This document shows, in pieces, positions 35,807-45,199 of a DNA stretch of 64,000 nucleotides. The stretch is taken from NCBI GenBank assembly GCA_016858145.1, contig JAEHOE010000069.1, positions 577,908 to 641,907 on the forward strand, in the 5' to 3' direction. Position numbers and translations under genes: made by a program. Origin of the DNA: Edaphochlamys debaryana (taxonomy: Eukaryota > Chlorophyta > Chlorophyceae > Chlamydomonadales). Numbering within the stretch: position 1 is the first letter of the stretch; each line of letters begins with the position of its first letter. The notes below the pieces were generated by a model that saw only the letters and a list, made by a program, of their open reading frames with translations, was not told where the DNA came from and ran no database searches.

Positions 35807-37055
35807 GCCTGCCTGCCCTCTGCGGCGGCGCCTCGTGCGTCCGCCCTCGGCGGCTCGCCTGCCCCGGCGGCGGCGGCGCCTCGTTCGTCCGCCCTCGGCG
35901 GCTCGCCTGCCCCGGCGGCGGCGGCGCCTCGTGCGTCTGCCCTCGCCGGCTTGCCTGCCTTGTGGCGGCGCCTCGTGCGTCCGCCCTCGGCGGCTCGCTT
36001 GCCTCGGCGACGGCGGCGCCTCGTGCCTTCGCCCTCGGCGGCCTGCCTGCCCTCTGCGGCGGCGCCTCGTGCGGCCGCCCTCGGCGGCTTGCCTGCCCGC
36101 TGCGGCGGCGCCTCGTTCGTCCGCCCTCGGCGGCTCGCCTGCCCCGGCGGCGGCGGCGCCTCGTGCGTCTGCCCTCGCCGGCTTGCCTGCCTTGTGGCGG
36201 CGTCTCGTGCCTCCGCCCTCGGCGACTCGCCTGATTCGGCGACGGCGGCGCCTCGTGCCTTCGCCCTCGGCGGCCTGCCTGCCCTCTGCGGCGGCGCCTC
36301 GTGCGGCCGCCCTCGGCGGCTTGCCTGCCCGCTGCGGCGGCGCCTCGTTCGTCCGCCCTCGACGGCTCGCCTGCCCTCTGCGGCGGCGCCTCGTGCGTCT
36401 GCCCTCGGCGGCTTGCCTGCCTTGGCGGCGGCGCCTCGTGCGTCCGCCCTCGGCGGCTCGCCTGCCCCGGCGGCGGCGGCGCCTCGTGCGTCTGCCCTCG
36501 GCGGCTTGCCTGCCCTCTGCGGCGGCGGCGCCTCGTGCCTTCGCCCTCGGCGGCGGCGGCGCCTCGTTCGTCCGCCCTCGGCGGCTCGCCTGCCCTCGGC
36601 GGCTCGCCTGCCCCGGCGGCGGTGGCGCCTCGTGCGTCCGCCCTCGGCGGCTTGCCTGCCCGCTGCGGCGGCGCCTCGTGCGTCCGCCCTCGGCCGCTTG
36701 CCTGCCCTCTGCGGCGGCGCCTCGTGCGTCCGCCCTCGGCAGCTCGCCTGCCCTCTGCGGCGGCGCCTCGTGCGTCCGCCCTCGGCGGCCTGCCTGCCCT
36801 CTGCGGCGGCGCCTCGTGCGTCCGCCCTCGGCGGCTTGCCTGCCCGCTGCGGCGGCGCCTCGTGCGTCCGCCCTCGGCCGCTTGCCTGCCCTCTGCGGCG
36901 GCGCCTCGTGCGCCCGCCCTCGGCAGCTCGCCTGCCCTCTGCGGCGGCGCCTCGTGCGTCCGCCCTCGGCGGCTCGCCTGCCCTCTGCGGCGGCGCCTCG
37001 TGCGTCCGCCCTCGGCGGCTTGCCTGCCCGCTGCGGCGGCGCCTCGTGCGCTCGC

Positions 37056-40000
37056 CCTTGGCTTCCGCTGTGGCCCTGGCTCCGCGTCCATCGGCACCGA
37101 CGATCCTCCGTGGTGCCAGCGGAAGTGATGGAGTTGCCTTGCTGCCGGCCGTGCGAAGGCTTTCGGCACAGCGACCATGCTGCTGGGCTACACGGCTCTT
37201 ACACCAGCGGGCGGCCCCGTGGCCCCTGGGCAGTTGACTCGCTGGTGACGTGCTGGTGCCGCAATGGCCTTGCACATGCGCGGACGAGGCCTCTTTCCCC
37301 GGGCTCGTGACAGCGGTCTGGGCTGCAATGGCCTCACCGTTGACGCAAGTGGTGCCGCGGTCTCGCGCGCTGGGGGGGGATGCAGACCTCCTGCTGTGCT
37401 TGCGGTCCTACAGCTCGCGGCCGCGGCACTTGGGCCACGACGCCGAGCGAGCGCTACTGCAGAGCGCACGGGCTTTGGCTGGGCCAGGCCGCCGAGCCCT
37501 TCGCGGATTGACACTGCGGGCGACAGCACCGTGACGCACTGCGTGGTGGCAACTAGGCCCCCGGGCTTTGCTCGGCCATGCGTGCGCATGGTGCCACCTC
37601 AGGTCCGCTGTGGGGCCCCTCCCGGACGCACTGAGGTGTGCCTCGGCACACTTCGGAGGCGCCGACAGAGGCTTCTTGCCTGCACCTGCGGGTACGGCGG
37701 CACCCCGTGGCGCGCGTCAACATGGCCCAGGTAGCTGGTGGACCACTGCCCCTCTTGGCAGCGATGAACGGCTGCCGTGGCGGGGGGGGGGGGGGCGGAA
37801 CCAGCCCAGAGGATGGCGCTCAGTGCGGTGCCGCTCCGGTCCGGCGCTGAGGGCGCAGTCAGTGCTCCTGGGGGAGGCCCTTGGCCATGCAGCCGAGGCC
37901 TGGCCATCGCCTGATGCCCTCTGCGCTGGCCTGTACGGCCTGTTGCGGCCCAAGCGGAGGGCGCCCTGCGACGCCAGCCTAGCGATCTGCCCTGGGGGAA
38001 CTTCCCAGCGGCCTTGAAGGCCGAGGCCGAGCAGCTGCAGCGGCTTTCCGCGCGCCTCTGGCTCGCCTTCTCTCGTGGCCCTCGTACTCCGACCGCTGTT
38101 GACCCCGTCGGCTTTGGTGCTGGAGGGGGATACGGGCTCGATTCTCGGCTCGCCACCCTACAACTTGCCCCGGCGGCGCCCCAGCAGCGCGTACAGTCTC
38201 GACCGCTCAGCTTGCCGCCTGCAGCTTGTACCGACGGCGCCTCAGCCGTGCTGTGGCGACCCGCACAGCGCTTGCGTCTGCGGCCAAGGAGGGCTCACGG
38301 CGCGGAAGTGGCCGGCGGCTGCTGGTGCTGTCGCCGGAGCTTCTGGCGAGCAGCATGCCCACGGTCCAAGCCCTACGGCAGGGCTGCAGTCCTCCGGCGG
38401 CGTCCTGGCGCTGTGGAGGGTCCCTCGTGGCGTGCTGCCTCTCGGGAACGGCCGCCTGAGCCGTCGTCCGGCGTCTGCAGGGCCTTCTGGGCCCACTGGC
38501 GGCCGTTTTCGACGGCTCGCGAGGTACTGCTTGCCCGCCCTCTGTCGGCTGGGCCTCGTCGGAACCAGCCACGGAAGCCTGAGCAGGCTTCGGCGGCGGG
38601 GCACGGATGGCGCTGCAGCGGGGGGGTGCCTGGCCTCCGTGGGGAGGCTGGCAGTGCCACCCTAGCCTCGCCGGTCCCTGCCTTGCACGCTCGAGCCGCT
38701 GCGTCGGCCGGGCTGGCAGCCGCAGCCGGGGGGGAGCTCCCTGCGCCCATGGCGCTGTCGGCACCCTTCGCCGCCACTCCTGCCTGCGGCACTGCCACTG
38801 TGGAGGAGGCCAGGCACCTCTCTCGCCTCTGGCGGTTTAGGGCTGCGGCCACGGCGGGCAGCAGGTGCAGCGGCTGGGCCCCGTGGCCTGCGTAGCCTCC
38901 GCTGGGGGCCTGCTCGACGGCCGGGCAAGGAATCCGAGACGCAGACCGTTGGCCGCCCCAGGCGCGCTCATGCGCCCTACTGCTGCTTGCATGCGCTACG
39001 CCACTGCCGTGGCCTGCGGTGGCGTGTGAGAGCGGCACCAGCTCACCCCCTGGGACGGGGCCTGCGCCTGACCGGCGTGGAGGGCTTCTCATGTTTGAGG
39101 AACGCTGGCCCGCACCAGCTGAGGAGGGTCGAGGCGCCACACGGCTGTCACGCTGAGCAGTGCGGGCAGCCTGAGGGCTGCGGATCAACAACGAACGTAG
39201 TACGTACTCGTCTTGCATGGCCGGGACATAGGACTCCTGCGACCTGCCGGGGGTCCGCTGGTGACTCCCTTCGCCCCTAGGGTGGAAGCGGTCTGATCCG
39301 CGCCCCAACGGTCCGAGCGCCGGGGGTTGGGGGCTGCTGGCGGGGTTGGCGGGTCAGCGCAGTCAGCATCGTGCATCCCTCGTCGCAGCGGCGCCCTTTA
39401 GAACAGCCTCGTCAAGCGTCGAAGGGGTGGTGTCAGGCTGGGCGGGCGTCGAGGCGGGGGCCAGAGGGCACCCCGCCGGCGCCGCGTCCGGGGCGCCGCG
39501 GCGGCGCTCGCCGGAGGGGGCAACAGTCGTGGCCCGCCGGCTGGGGCGGCCGCTGCAGCGCAGCTATGCCGCCTCGGTCCGCCGGCTGCAAGCAGCTCGC
39601 CAGGAAGCCGGAGTCCAGCTACCTACAGGCGCACGATGGAATTGGCGGGCGGAGAGCTCGTGCGCCAGGCTCCTACGTTCTCGGAGCTGGGACTCCGCTC
39701 TTGGTGAGTTGAGCGTCCTCCCTCGGGGTCAGGTGCCTCAGAAGGGGGGGGGGGCGTGGGGTGTGGCAGCCCTGGGCGGAGTGCGTGCACCTGCAGCCTT
39801 CGTTCTCGCGGGGGCCGGGGATTTCCCCGGGAGCCTCCCCTGCGCCCTCCCACGGCAGGTTCTGGCCGCCATGGGATGTGGCCGATGGCTCTCTGGCCAT
39901 GGCGTGTGGCTGCTGTGGCTTCGGCCCGGCGTCGCGCGCCGCACAGGGGGGGACCCGCCCGTTTGGGGGTCCTGCTTGCCAAGCCCGAGCTGCCCGAGGC

Positions 40001-41990
40001 GGCCGGGGTGAGGCTGGGGGCATGGGGCCGGTCCAGGGCTCCGAGTCGTGGCTGGCCTTGGCCGGCTGCGTGTGCGGATGCCGCAACGGTTGGTATGCTC
40101 GACCAGGGCTTCGGCCCAACGAGCAGGAGGCTTGCTCCGAGGGGAGCCTCCAGAACCCGTGCGCACCTGCTGCGGCAGACTGCAACCGGGGGCAGGAAGA
40201 GAGTTTCGGGGCCTTTTTGCCGGCTGCTGTGCCCGGAATGGGGGTCCCGAGCCTGGCACACTGAGCCGCCACGTAGGCGGCTGGTGGGAGTCCAGGAGGA
40301 GGCGATGCATCCCGCTGGGCAGAGGCTCTGACACCCCTGGCACGCGCCACGGTGTTCAACCTCTGCCGCAGCGGTAGAGCCCGCCACCTGCGCACGCTTG
40401 GACTCGCGTCCCGTGTAGCGCGTCAGGGTGTTGCGGGTGCCCACCGACTCTCCCGCCCTTGCCATGTTGGCCTGAGGCGGGTTTGAAGGACCTCGGCGGC
40501 TGCGCAGGATGGGCCACGGCCTTGAAGTGCGCGTAAGCCAATGAGGGGGCCCCATACGACCACGGCACGCTAGGCCACGTCGGCCGCGTTGCTGGTAGGT
40601 TTTCGGCTCGGTCGCCGCAGGAGGGGCTACGGCCCTGAAGTGCGATTAAGACCCTAGCCACGTCCTGTCCCCGCCTGGCTCGCTTGACAGGCCTGGGGCA
40701 GGAACCGACTACAACGACGCGTCTGGGGGGGAGGGGAGCCTAGGCACTCGCTGGACCCTGGTCGCATTGCGCGAGGGGGGCGGTTGGCGGGTGCGGGGCA
40801 CCAGAGGGCAAGTTTTGCCGGTGCAACGCGGGGGGATGGGATCCTGGGCCGCAAAAAGAAAAGAGCGGGCCCACTGCGGGCAACTAGGGGGATGCGGCCA
40901 GGACCGAAGGCGGAGGCACCCTTGCGGGTGAATCGCGGCCGGTGGTGAGTGTGCTCAGGCGAGGGCCGGGGGGCCTAGTCTGCACCACCCCAGAGCGGAG
41001 GTTTCCCTGACAAGTGTGTGTGCATGCCGGTGCAGTGGGCATGGGCGAGCGTCCGCGGATGAGCGTGGCAGAGTGCTTATCTTCGGGTGCCGGGCTGTGT
41101 GCGTGCCGGCGTGTGTGGTGTTGTGTGCTTGACTCTGACCTGCGGGCTTGGGAGCCGGGCGTGGCGTTGGGCAGGGTATTCTTGTAGAGCTGGCGTGCCG
41201 TGACGTTGGCTGGGGTCCGTCGCGCCTGAGGGCCGTTACACGTGTGGTGCGCATGTCAGGGGTCATGCGGGAGTTGCGCCACCTCCCTTGAGTTGCCAAC
41301 CTGCTTCGTTGCCTCGCAAGGTTGTGGGGGGGAGTATGCAGGGAGGTGTCGCCTACCAGTGCGAGCCCGTAACTGGGCGTGACAGCTGTCATGCGTATTT
41401 ACTGGCACGTTCGGTTTGAGGGCAGATGGGTGGCCGTTAGCGGTTGCCTTGAGGCGGGTACGGTGCAGAGGGTGAACGGGTTGCCACCGGGATCCCTTAG
41501 GAGTCGTGTGGGAGCAAGAGTCGTGAGGGCTCTGCAGTTGAGTGCTGCTGGGCAGTTGAGCGTGTCAGGGGCCCAGGAGGGGTAGTCAGGGCCCAACTGC
41601 CATCTTGGGCCTGGAGGCGAGGCTGGAGGGCTTGGAGGGGTCGGAGGTGGGTGCCGGCGTGTGTATTGGCACGGCCTGCATGGCAGTTGGGAGGCCGGCT
41701 GCGCCTGCTTGGGGTCGGAAGGTGCCGCCCTCGGCACCTTCCCGAGGCTCTGCTAAGTGGACAGGCAGCAAGACCCGTCCCTGTGTCCTTAGGTTGGCAT
41801 TCAACCATTGGTCGCCTCCAGGAGAGGCTAGTTAACTGGCGGCCCTTCCAGCCAGCTTACAACCTCTGGCCAGTGGTGACATGAGCAACAACGGTCACCT
41901 AGAGCGACGGTGAGCTCCAGGGACGCGAGTGCCACCGAAACAGCACGGTGTAGAGCTACGGAGGCGCGTACCCGCAGCGCAGCGAGTCCG
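37056..41990. other. 4.9-kb GC-rich non-satellite part of the insert, no gene seen
   Basis: After the last satellite A unit the sequence becomes unique, GC-rich and without recognisable coding potential. The open frames are short, overlap on both strands and have no family features. It contains a run of 14 G at 37782-37795 and 11 G at 39744-39754, and a short imperfect duplication (gccttgaagtgcg near 40520, gccctgaagtgcg near 40635). The composition drifts to more G and T near 41000-41600. It may be decayed mobile-element or intergenic DNA carried with the satellite. Confidence 0.55.
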
Positions 41991-42027
41991 AGCCTCCGGA
42001 TGTCAAGGGGGGCAAGCGCACTGGCTT
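41991..42027 (+). repeat. Right 37-bp direct repeat bounding the insert
   Basis: Identical in all 37 bases to 4238-4274. To its left is insert DNA (ending agcgagtccg). To its right the linker unit continues with acattccccc, as expected for uninterrupted element sequence. Confidence 0.85.
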
Positions 42028-42297
42028 ACATTCCCCCAGCCTTAGAAAGGCACGTCCCCGGGCCTAGCACCCGACCGTTTCCAGCCGAGCGCACCCCAGG
42101 GGACATCGCGCCACGCTTCAACCGTAGTTTATGTGGCAGCAAACTCTTGGGGAGATATGCTATTAGATCAAACCGTCGACCTTAGTCTTGACGGGCGGTC
42201 CCGCTACCATTGTGAGCTCCCAAAAGCCTCCAGATGTCAAGGGGGGCAAGCGCACTGGCTTACATTCCCCCAGCCTTAGAAAGGCACGTCCCCGGGT
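41991..42297. repeat. Right part of the tandemly repeated protease-RT linker
   Basis: This holds two more linker units (41991 and 42208) separated by a spacer homologous to that at 4100-4215, including a long shared stretch through the words gtagtttatgtggcagc and cgtcgaccttagtc. The outer unit runs directly into the protease reading frame. Relative to the left side the spacer has an extra 40 bp or so after the first unit. Confidence 0.75.
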
Positions 42298-43364
42298 ACG
42301 CCTCTGATCGGCTTCAGGTAGAGCCGTCTGGTGCCTTTGAGCACGGAGATAGTGTCTGTCTCCCAGCACATGCGAGCTTTGCGACGCTTGAGCCAGTCAG
42401 CGCCTAGAATGAACTTTGTCTTCTGAAGGCCTTCTTTGAGGACCAGCAGTGTCACGGTGTCAGTGAACGGTCCGAGTCTTATGCGGACGTTTGCTGTGCC
42501 AAGCAGAGGCTGTTCCTTGCCGTCTGCTAGTGTGACCGACAGTGTTCTGGATGGTTGGATTGGGAGATTGAGGGCTCTGACTACGTCTTCTGACGTGAAC
42601 CCATCCGCTGCACCATAGCAGCGCGCTCCCGAGTCCACCAGCGCTGTGTAGTCCTTCCCTTGAGCAGTGCAGCGTAGGAGCATGCCTGTCTCTGTGTCAG
42701 TGTCGCCTAGTGAGGTGAGCGTAGCTTTGTTGGGAGGATCGTACCACAGCTGGCGTGGGTATGGGGTGGGCGGCAGTGGGAGTCCACTGTTGCCGGCCGC
42801 ACCTGAGGCAGGCACGTGAAAAACTGTGCCTGCTGGCAGCTCGCTGATAAGCTGATAGTGGAGCTGCGTGAAGTACCGTGTTAGATGCGGCTGTTTGGGT
42901 GCCACAAACACAGCTGAGGTGTTGTGTGGGCTGGAGCGCTTTGAGCGCTCGTAGTGCTGTTGGTAGCTGCGCACACTGAAAGGATGCACACAGTACCAGA
43001 GGGCTTCGCCTGTGATACTCTTAGCTGGGTATTCGGAAGGCGAGGCAAACCGTGGGCACGAAGCATTGGAGCCGTCTGGATTACATGAGGCATCCAGCGT
43101 GAAGCGGGTGCCGATCTTGTCCTGAAGCTTCTCTAAGAGCCCCGGATCCACCTTGCGATCCGGTGCGTTCAGGAGGAAACAAGACCGCACAGCCACAGGT
43201 GCCACTTGATGGCCCTTGGCTTCTCTCTGCGCTAAGCTAGGGACTTGGGCTGTGCCCTTGCCAGGGGCCTCCCCCCCTGCGCCCTGCTCGACTCTTTGCT
43301 TGGCTCCAAGCTCCTCAACCTTAGCCTTGGCTAAGGGTGAGCCCTCTGCCCACGTGCCGGCTCC
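42276..43364 (-). CDS. pro: Retrotransposon Dam-like segment plus aspartic protease (pro), in frame with gag
   Basis: The frame is open from directly after the gag TGA (43365-43367) to TAA at 42276-42278, with no ATG near its beginning. Numbering from a GTG at 43203-43205 gives 309 residues. Residues about 16-105 resemble the Dam-like methyltransferase module found in some retroelements (FTLDASCNPDGSNASCPRF, then WYCVHPF). The usual catalytic NPPF-type motif is changed to VHPF, so activity is doubtful. Residues about 175-295 are a retropepsin-type protease with the active-site DSG at 191-193 in YTALVDSGARCYG and the conserved ILG in FILGADWL (265-272). It would cleave the Gag-Pol polyprotein. 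The end DVPF is followed by a stop only because of a one-base difference from the homologous left copy, where DIPFLRLGE continues into RT. Confidence 0.8.
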   Translation of the reverse strand, partial: GAGTWAEGSPLAKAKVEELGAKQRVEQGAGGEAPGKGTAQVPSLAQREAKGHQVAPVAVRSCFLLNAPDRKVDPGLLEKLQDKIGTRFTLDASCNPDGSNASCPRFASPSEYPAKSITGEALWYCVHPFSVRSYQQHYERSKRSSPHNTSAVFVAPKQPHLTRYFTQLHYQLISELPAGTVFHVPASGAAGNSGLPLPPTPYPRQLWYDPPNKATLTSLGDTDTETGMLLRCTAQGKDYTALVDSGARCYGAADGFTSEDVVRALNLPIQPSRTLSVTLADGKEQPLLGTANVRIRLGPFTDTVTLLVLKEGLQKTKFILGADWLKRRKARMCWETDTISVLKGTRRLYLKPIRGVPGDVPF

Positions 43365-44900
43365 TCAGCCACGGCCCCTGCCCCGGCCTCCGGACCTTCC
43401 GCCGCCGCGGTGGCCGCCGCGGTGGCCGTAGTCCTGGCGGTACTCGCCCTGGTCGTCGTGACCATCGTGGTCATGTGAGCGCTTGCCTCCGCGGCCGCGA
43501 CCACCTCCGCCGCCGCCCCGGCCACCGCTCGTGAGGGTGGCAAGGGCGACCGAGAGGGCGGTCTTGAGCAGGTTCTCATCCACCTTGGGCGGGCGGTAGC
43601 CGCCACCGTTGCTCCTGCCACCGCCGCGCGGGCCGTTGCGGTAGCCGCCACCGGCTGACTGCTGGTGGTTCTTGTGCTTCTGCACGCCCTTTGGGCGGGG
43701 AGGTTGGGAGGGGCGGGTGGGCTGGGTGTTAGCAGCAGCACAGAGCACTTTGTTTGTCTGTTGTGCCATGCCTACAGCCATTGCGACGTTCATGAGCTCA
43801 TCAAGTGAGGTCCAAGGGGATCCGTCAAACTTGTGAGCGAGCTTGTCTCTTAGGGCAGTGCTGAGGCCACTTTTGAAGTGGAAGATCTTATCCTGCTCTG
43901 CCATGGTGCCAACATCGGCCATCACCATTTTGAACTCCAAGCAGTAGTCCTGGATGGGTCCACGCTGGATGATGTTTTTACCGGCTATGCGCGCGCGTGC
44001 GTACTGCGGATCGCGCTCAGTTGGGTCTCCCCACTGCTGCAGGAAAGCCGCACGCACGGTCATGACGTCTGGGTCTTGGTTGCCGTTTGCTGCGCGCCAG
44101 TTGGCTAGCCATGTGACCATCCACTCTTGCGCCGTTCCGCCCAGGAAGGTCAGGAACGTGAGGATGGGGTTGGACACTAGGCCGGAGAGCAGGTACATGC
44201 ACACGACGTCGAGCCATGTGCGTACACTTGTAATGAAGCGGTCTGTCACGCCTAGGAACGTGCGTATGTTTGGTTTGGGGTCACGGCCTCCCGAGTTGCT
44301 GGCTTGCAGAGCCGGAACTAAGGGAAGGAGGGAGCCCCCAAGGGGTCCTGTGTCCGAGCCCTCCAACCCTGAGCCTGGGGTTTCCTTGCCTAGGCCCAGA
44401 TCAAGTCCCTGGCTGTCCTCCTCCACCACGCTCTCGCGGGTGGGAGGGGTCGGGTGCTCATCTGCAGCAGCAGCCGAGGGGGCGGGGCGCTTGGGGTCAG
44501 CCGGGGTGTCAGCAAAGTGCACCCGTTTCTGGGGTTTCTGGCCCTTGTCTTGCTCTCCCGAGCCCTTCTGCTCCTGGCCCTTGGGCTCCTCCTGGCCTTC
44601 GGTTTCGGTGGAACCCGACATCTCGACCGCTAGGGCCTCAATTGCTTCTGTGGCGATTTGCAGGTCCTCGAGGTCCTCTGGCAGCGACCTGTGGCCGTAT
44701 GCGACAGCGATGCACTTAATCGCTGCGAGAGTCATGCCCGGCAAATTTGGCGGGAGTGACATACGTTCCGTCTCGAACCAGGCCGTAAGATAGCGGCGCA
44801 GCAGCTTTAGCTCTTTCCTCTTCTCTGCTGTTGTGCGCTTGGGCCTGTGGCCGTCGGTCGCAGTGCCCTTTTCGGCCTCGGTTTCGGCCGGGCCGTCCAT
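43365..44900 (-). CDS. gag: Retrotransposon Gag polyprotein
   Basis: 511 residues from ATG at 44900, ending in TGA at 43365-43367. Residues about 1-195 are a charged, low-complexity N-terminus. Residues about 210-380 look like the retrotransposon gag/capsid domain, with the helical stretch TAQEWMVTWLANWRAANG and FKSGLSTALRDKLAHKF. Residues about 400-511 are rich in Gly, Arg and His (RGG-type repeats), likely for RNA binding. I find no CCHC zinc knuckle. Gag would package element RNA into virus-like particles in the cytoplasm. It is the first gene after the 5' LTR, about 300 bases downstream. Gag and the protease share one frame separated by the single TGA. Confidence 0.85.
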   Translation of the reverse strand: MDGPAETEAEKGTATDGHRPKRTTAEKRKELKLLRRYLTAWFETERMSLPPNLPGMTLAAIKCIAVAYGHRSLPEDLEDLQIATEAIEALAVEMSGSTETEGQEEPKGQEQKGSGEQDKGQKPQKRVHFADTPADPKRPAPSAAAADEHPTPPTRESVVEEDSQGLDLGLGKETPGSGLEGSDTGPLGGSLLPLVPALQASNSGGRDPKPNIRTFLGVTDRFITSVRTWLDVVCMYLLSGLVSNPILTFLTFLGGTAQEWMVTWLANWRAANGNQDPDVMTVRAAFLQQWGDPTERDPQYARARIAGKNIIQRGPIQDYCLEFKMVMADVGTMAEQDKIFHFKSGLSTALRDKLAHKFDGSPWTSLDELMNVAMAVGMAQQTNKVLCAAANTQPTRPSQPPRPKGVQKHKNHQQSAGGGYRNGPRGGGRSNGGGYRPPKVDENLLKTALSVALATLTSGGRGGGGGGRGRGGKRSHDHDGHDDQGEYRQDYGHRGGHRGGGRSGGRGRGRG

Positions 44901-45199
44901 TCTCCCCGATTTGGTCTTGTCAATTGAGTCTCAAGTGATAAAGCAATGCAACGGCTACTAAATGAGCCAAAGAGGGCCGGGCGACGTAGTGCACCGGGCC
45001 CTACTACGCGGACCCCCGAGGGGGCCGCAAACTCAGCGTTTCAAGAGCGCTTCCCCGTGAAGCAGTTCAATAGTAGTTGAACGCAATGAGGCACGCCGGT
45101 CTGTGCCCGGCGGCCGAGGGAAGGCTTGCGAGGTCGCTGTGCGAGCCGTCGCCGCCGCACCGAGTTCCTTGGTTCTAGAGAAAGATCACCGCTACCATC
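44901..45199 (-). other. 5' leader of the retrotransposon RNA
   Basis: This 299-bp stretch lies between the 5' LTR and the gag start. It begins (minus strand) with the primer-binding site and has no other recognisable feature. Packaging signals would be expected here but cannot be identified by eye. Confidence 0.6.
45184..45197 (-). other. Probable tRNA primer-binding site
   Basis: On the minus strand, two bases after the end of the 5' LTR, the sequence TGGTAGCGGTGATC begins with TGG, complementary to the CCA end of a tRNA. Position and start match known LTR elements. The primer would be a tRNA ending GATCACCGCTACCA; I cannot say which one. Confidence 0.65.

Larger units (their letters stand above)
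4435..37055. repeat. Satellite A: 32.6-kb array of 44/46/48-bp GC-rich units
   Basis: About 700 head-to-tail units. Each has a nearly constant 34-bp core, starting gcctcgtgcg or gcctcgttcg, running through gccctcggcggc and ending gcctgcc. The core is followed by one of a few linkers: ttgtggcggc (44-bp unit), ctctgcggcggc, cgctgcggcggc or cactgcggcggc (46 bp), ccggcggcggcggc or tcggcgacggcggc (48 bp), and ctctgcggcggcggc (49 bp). The order of linkers forms longer repeated words, that is, higher-order repeats. No unit contains a stop codon in any forward frame, so all three frames stay open for thousands of codons. No promoter or conserved single reading frame supports translation. Confidence 0.95.
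4275..41990. other. 37.7-kb insert splitting the retrotransposon between protease and RT
   Basis: The insert holds a 160-bp lead-in, satellite A (about 4435-37055) and 4.9 kb of GC-rich non-satellite DNA (about 37056-41990). It has no terminal inverted repeats, no LTRs of its own and no transposase-like gene that I can see. Its only boundary mark is the 37-bp direct duplication of target DNA. It could be a filler-DNA insertion made during break repair, or satellite DNA captured with flanking sequence and then expanded in place. Confidence 0.75.

Noticed and set aside
4435..37055. CRISPR-like array (constant core, variable spacer)
   Set aside because: The 10-15-bp linkers come from about seven recurring forms and are far too short and non-unique to be spacers; the context is eukaryotic and there are no cas genes.
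4247..37237. Giant 10,996-codon forward open frame (and 6,831- and 7,886-codon companions in the other two frames)
   Set aside because: All three frames are open over the same DNA because satellite A units have no stops; frame-shifting unit lengths destroy any constant peptide repeat. No gene structure supports it.
37264..40555. Several overlapping frames of 150-310 codons in the insert tail
   Set aside because: They overlap on both strands, have biased GC-driven composition and no family features; expected by chance at this GC content.
4275..41990. Insert as a nested LTR element with the linker repeats as its LTRs
   Set aside because: The repeated linker encodes part of the host element's own pol frame (PLTSGGFW) and is tandem on both sides; no primer site, polypurine tract or 5-bp duplication marks the supposed ends.
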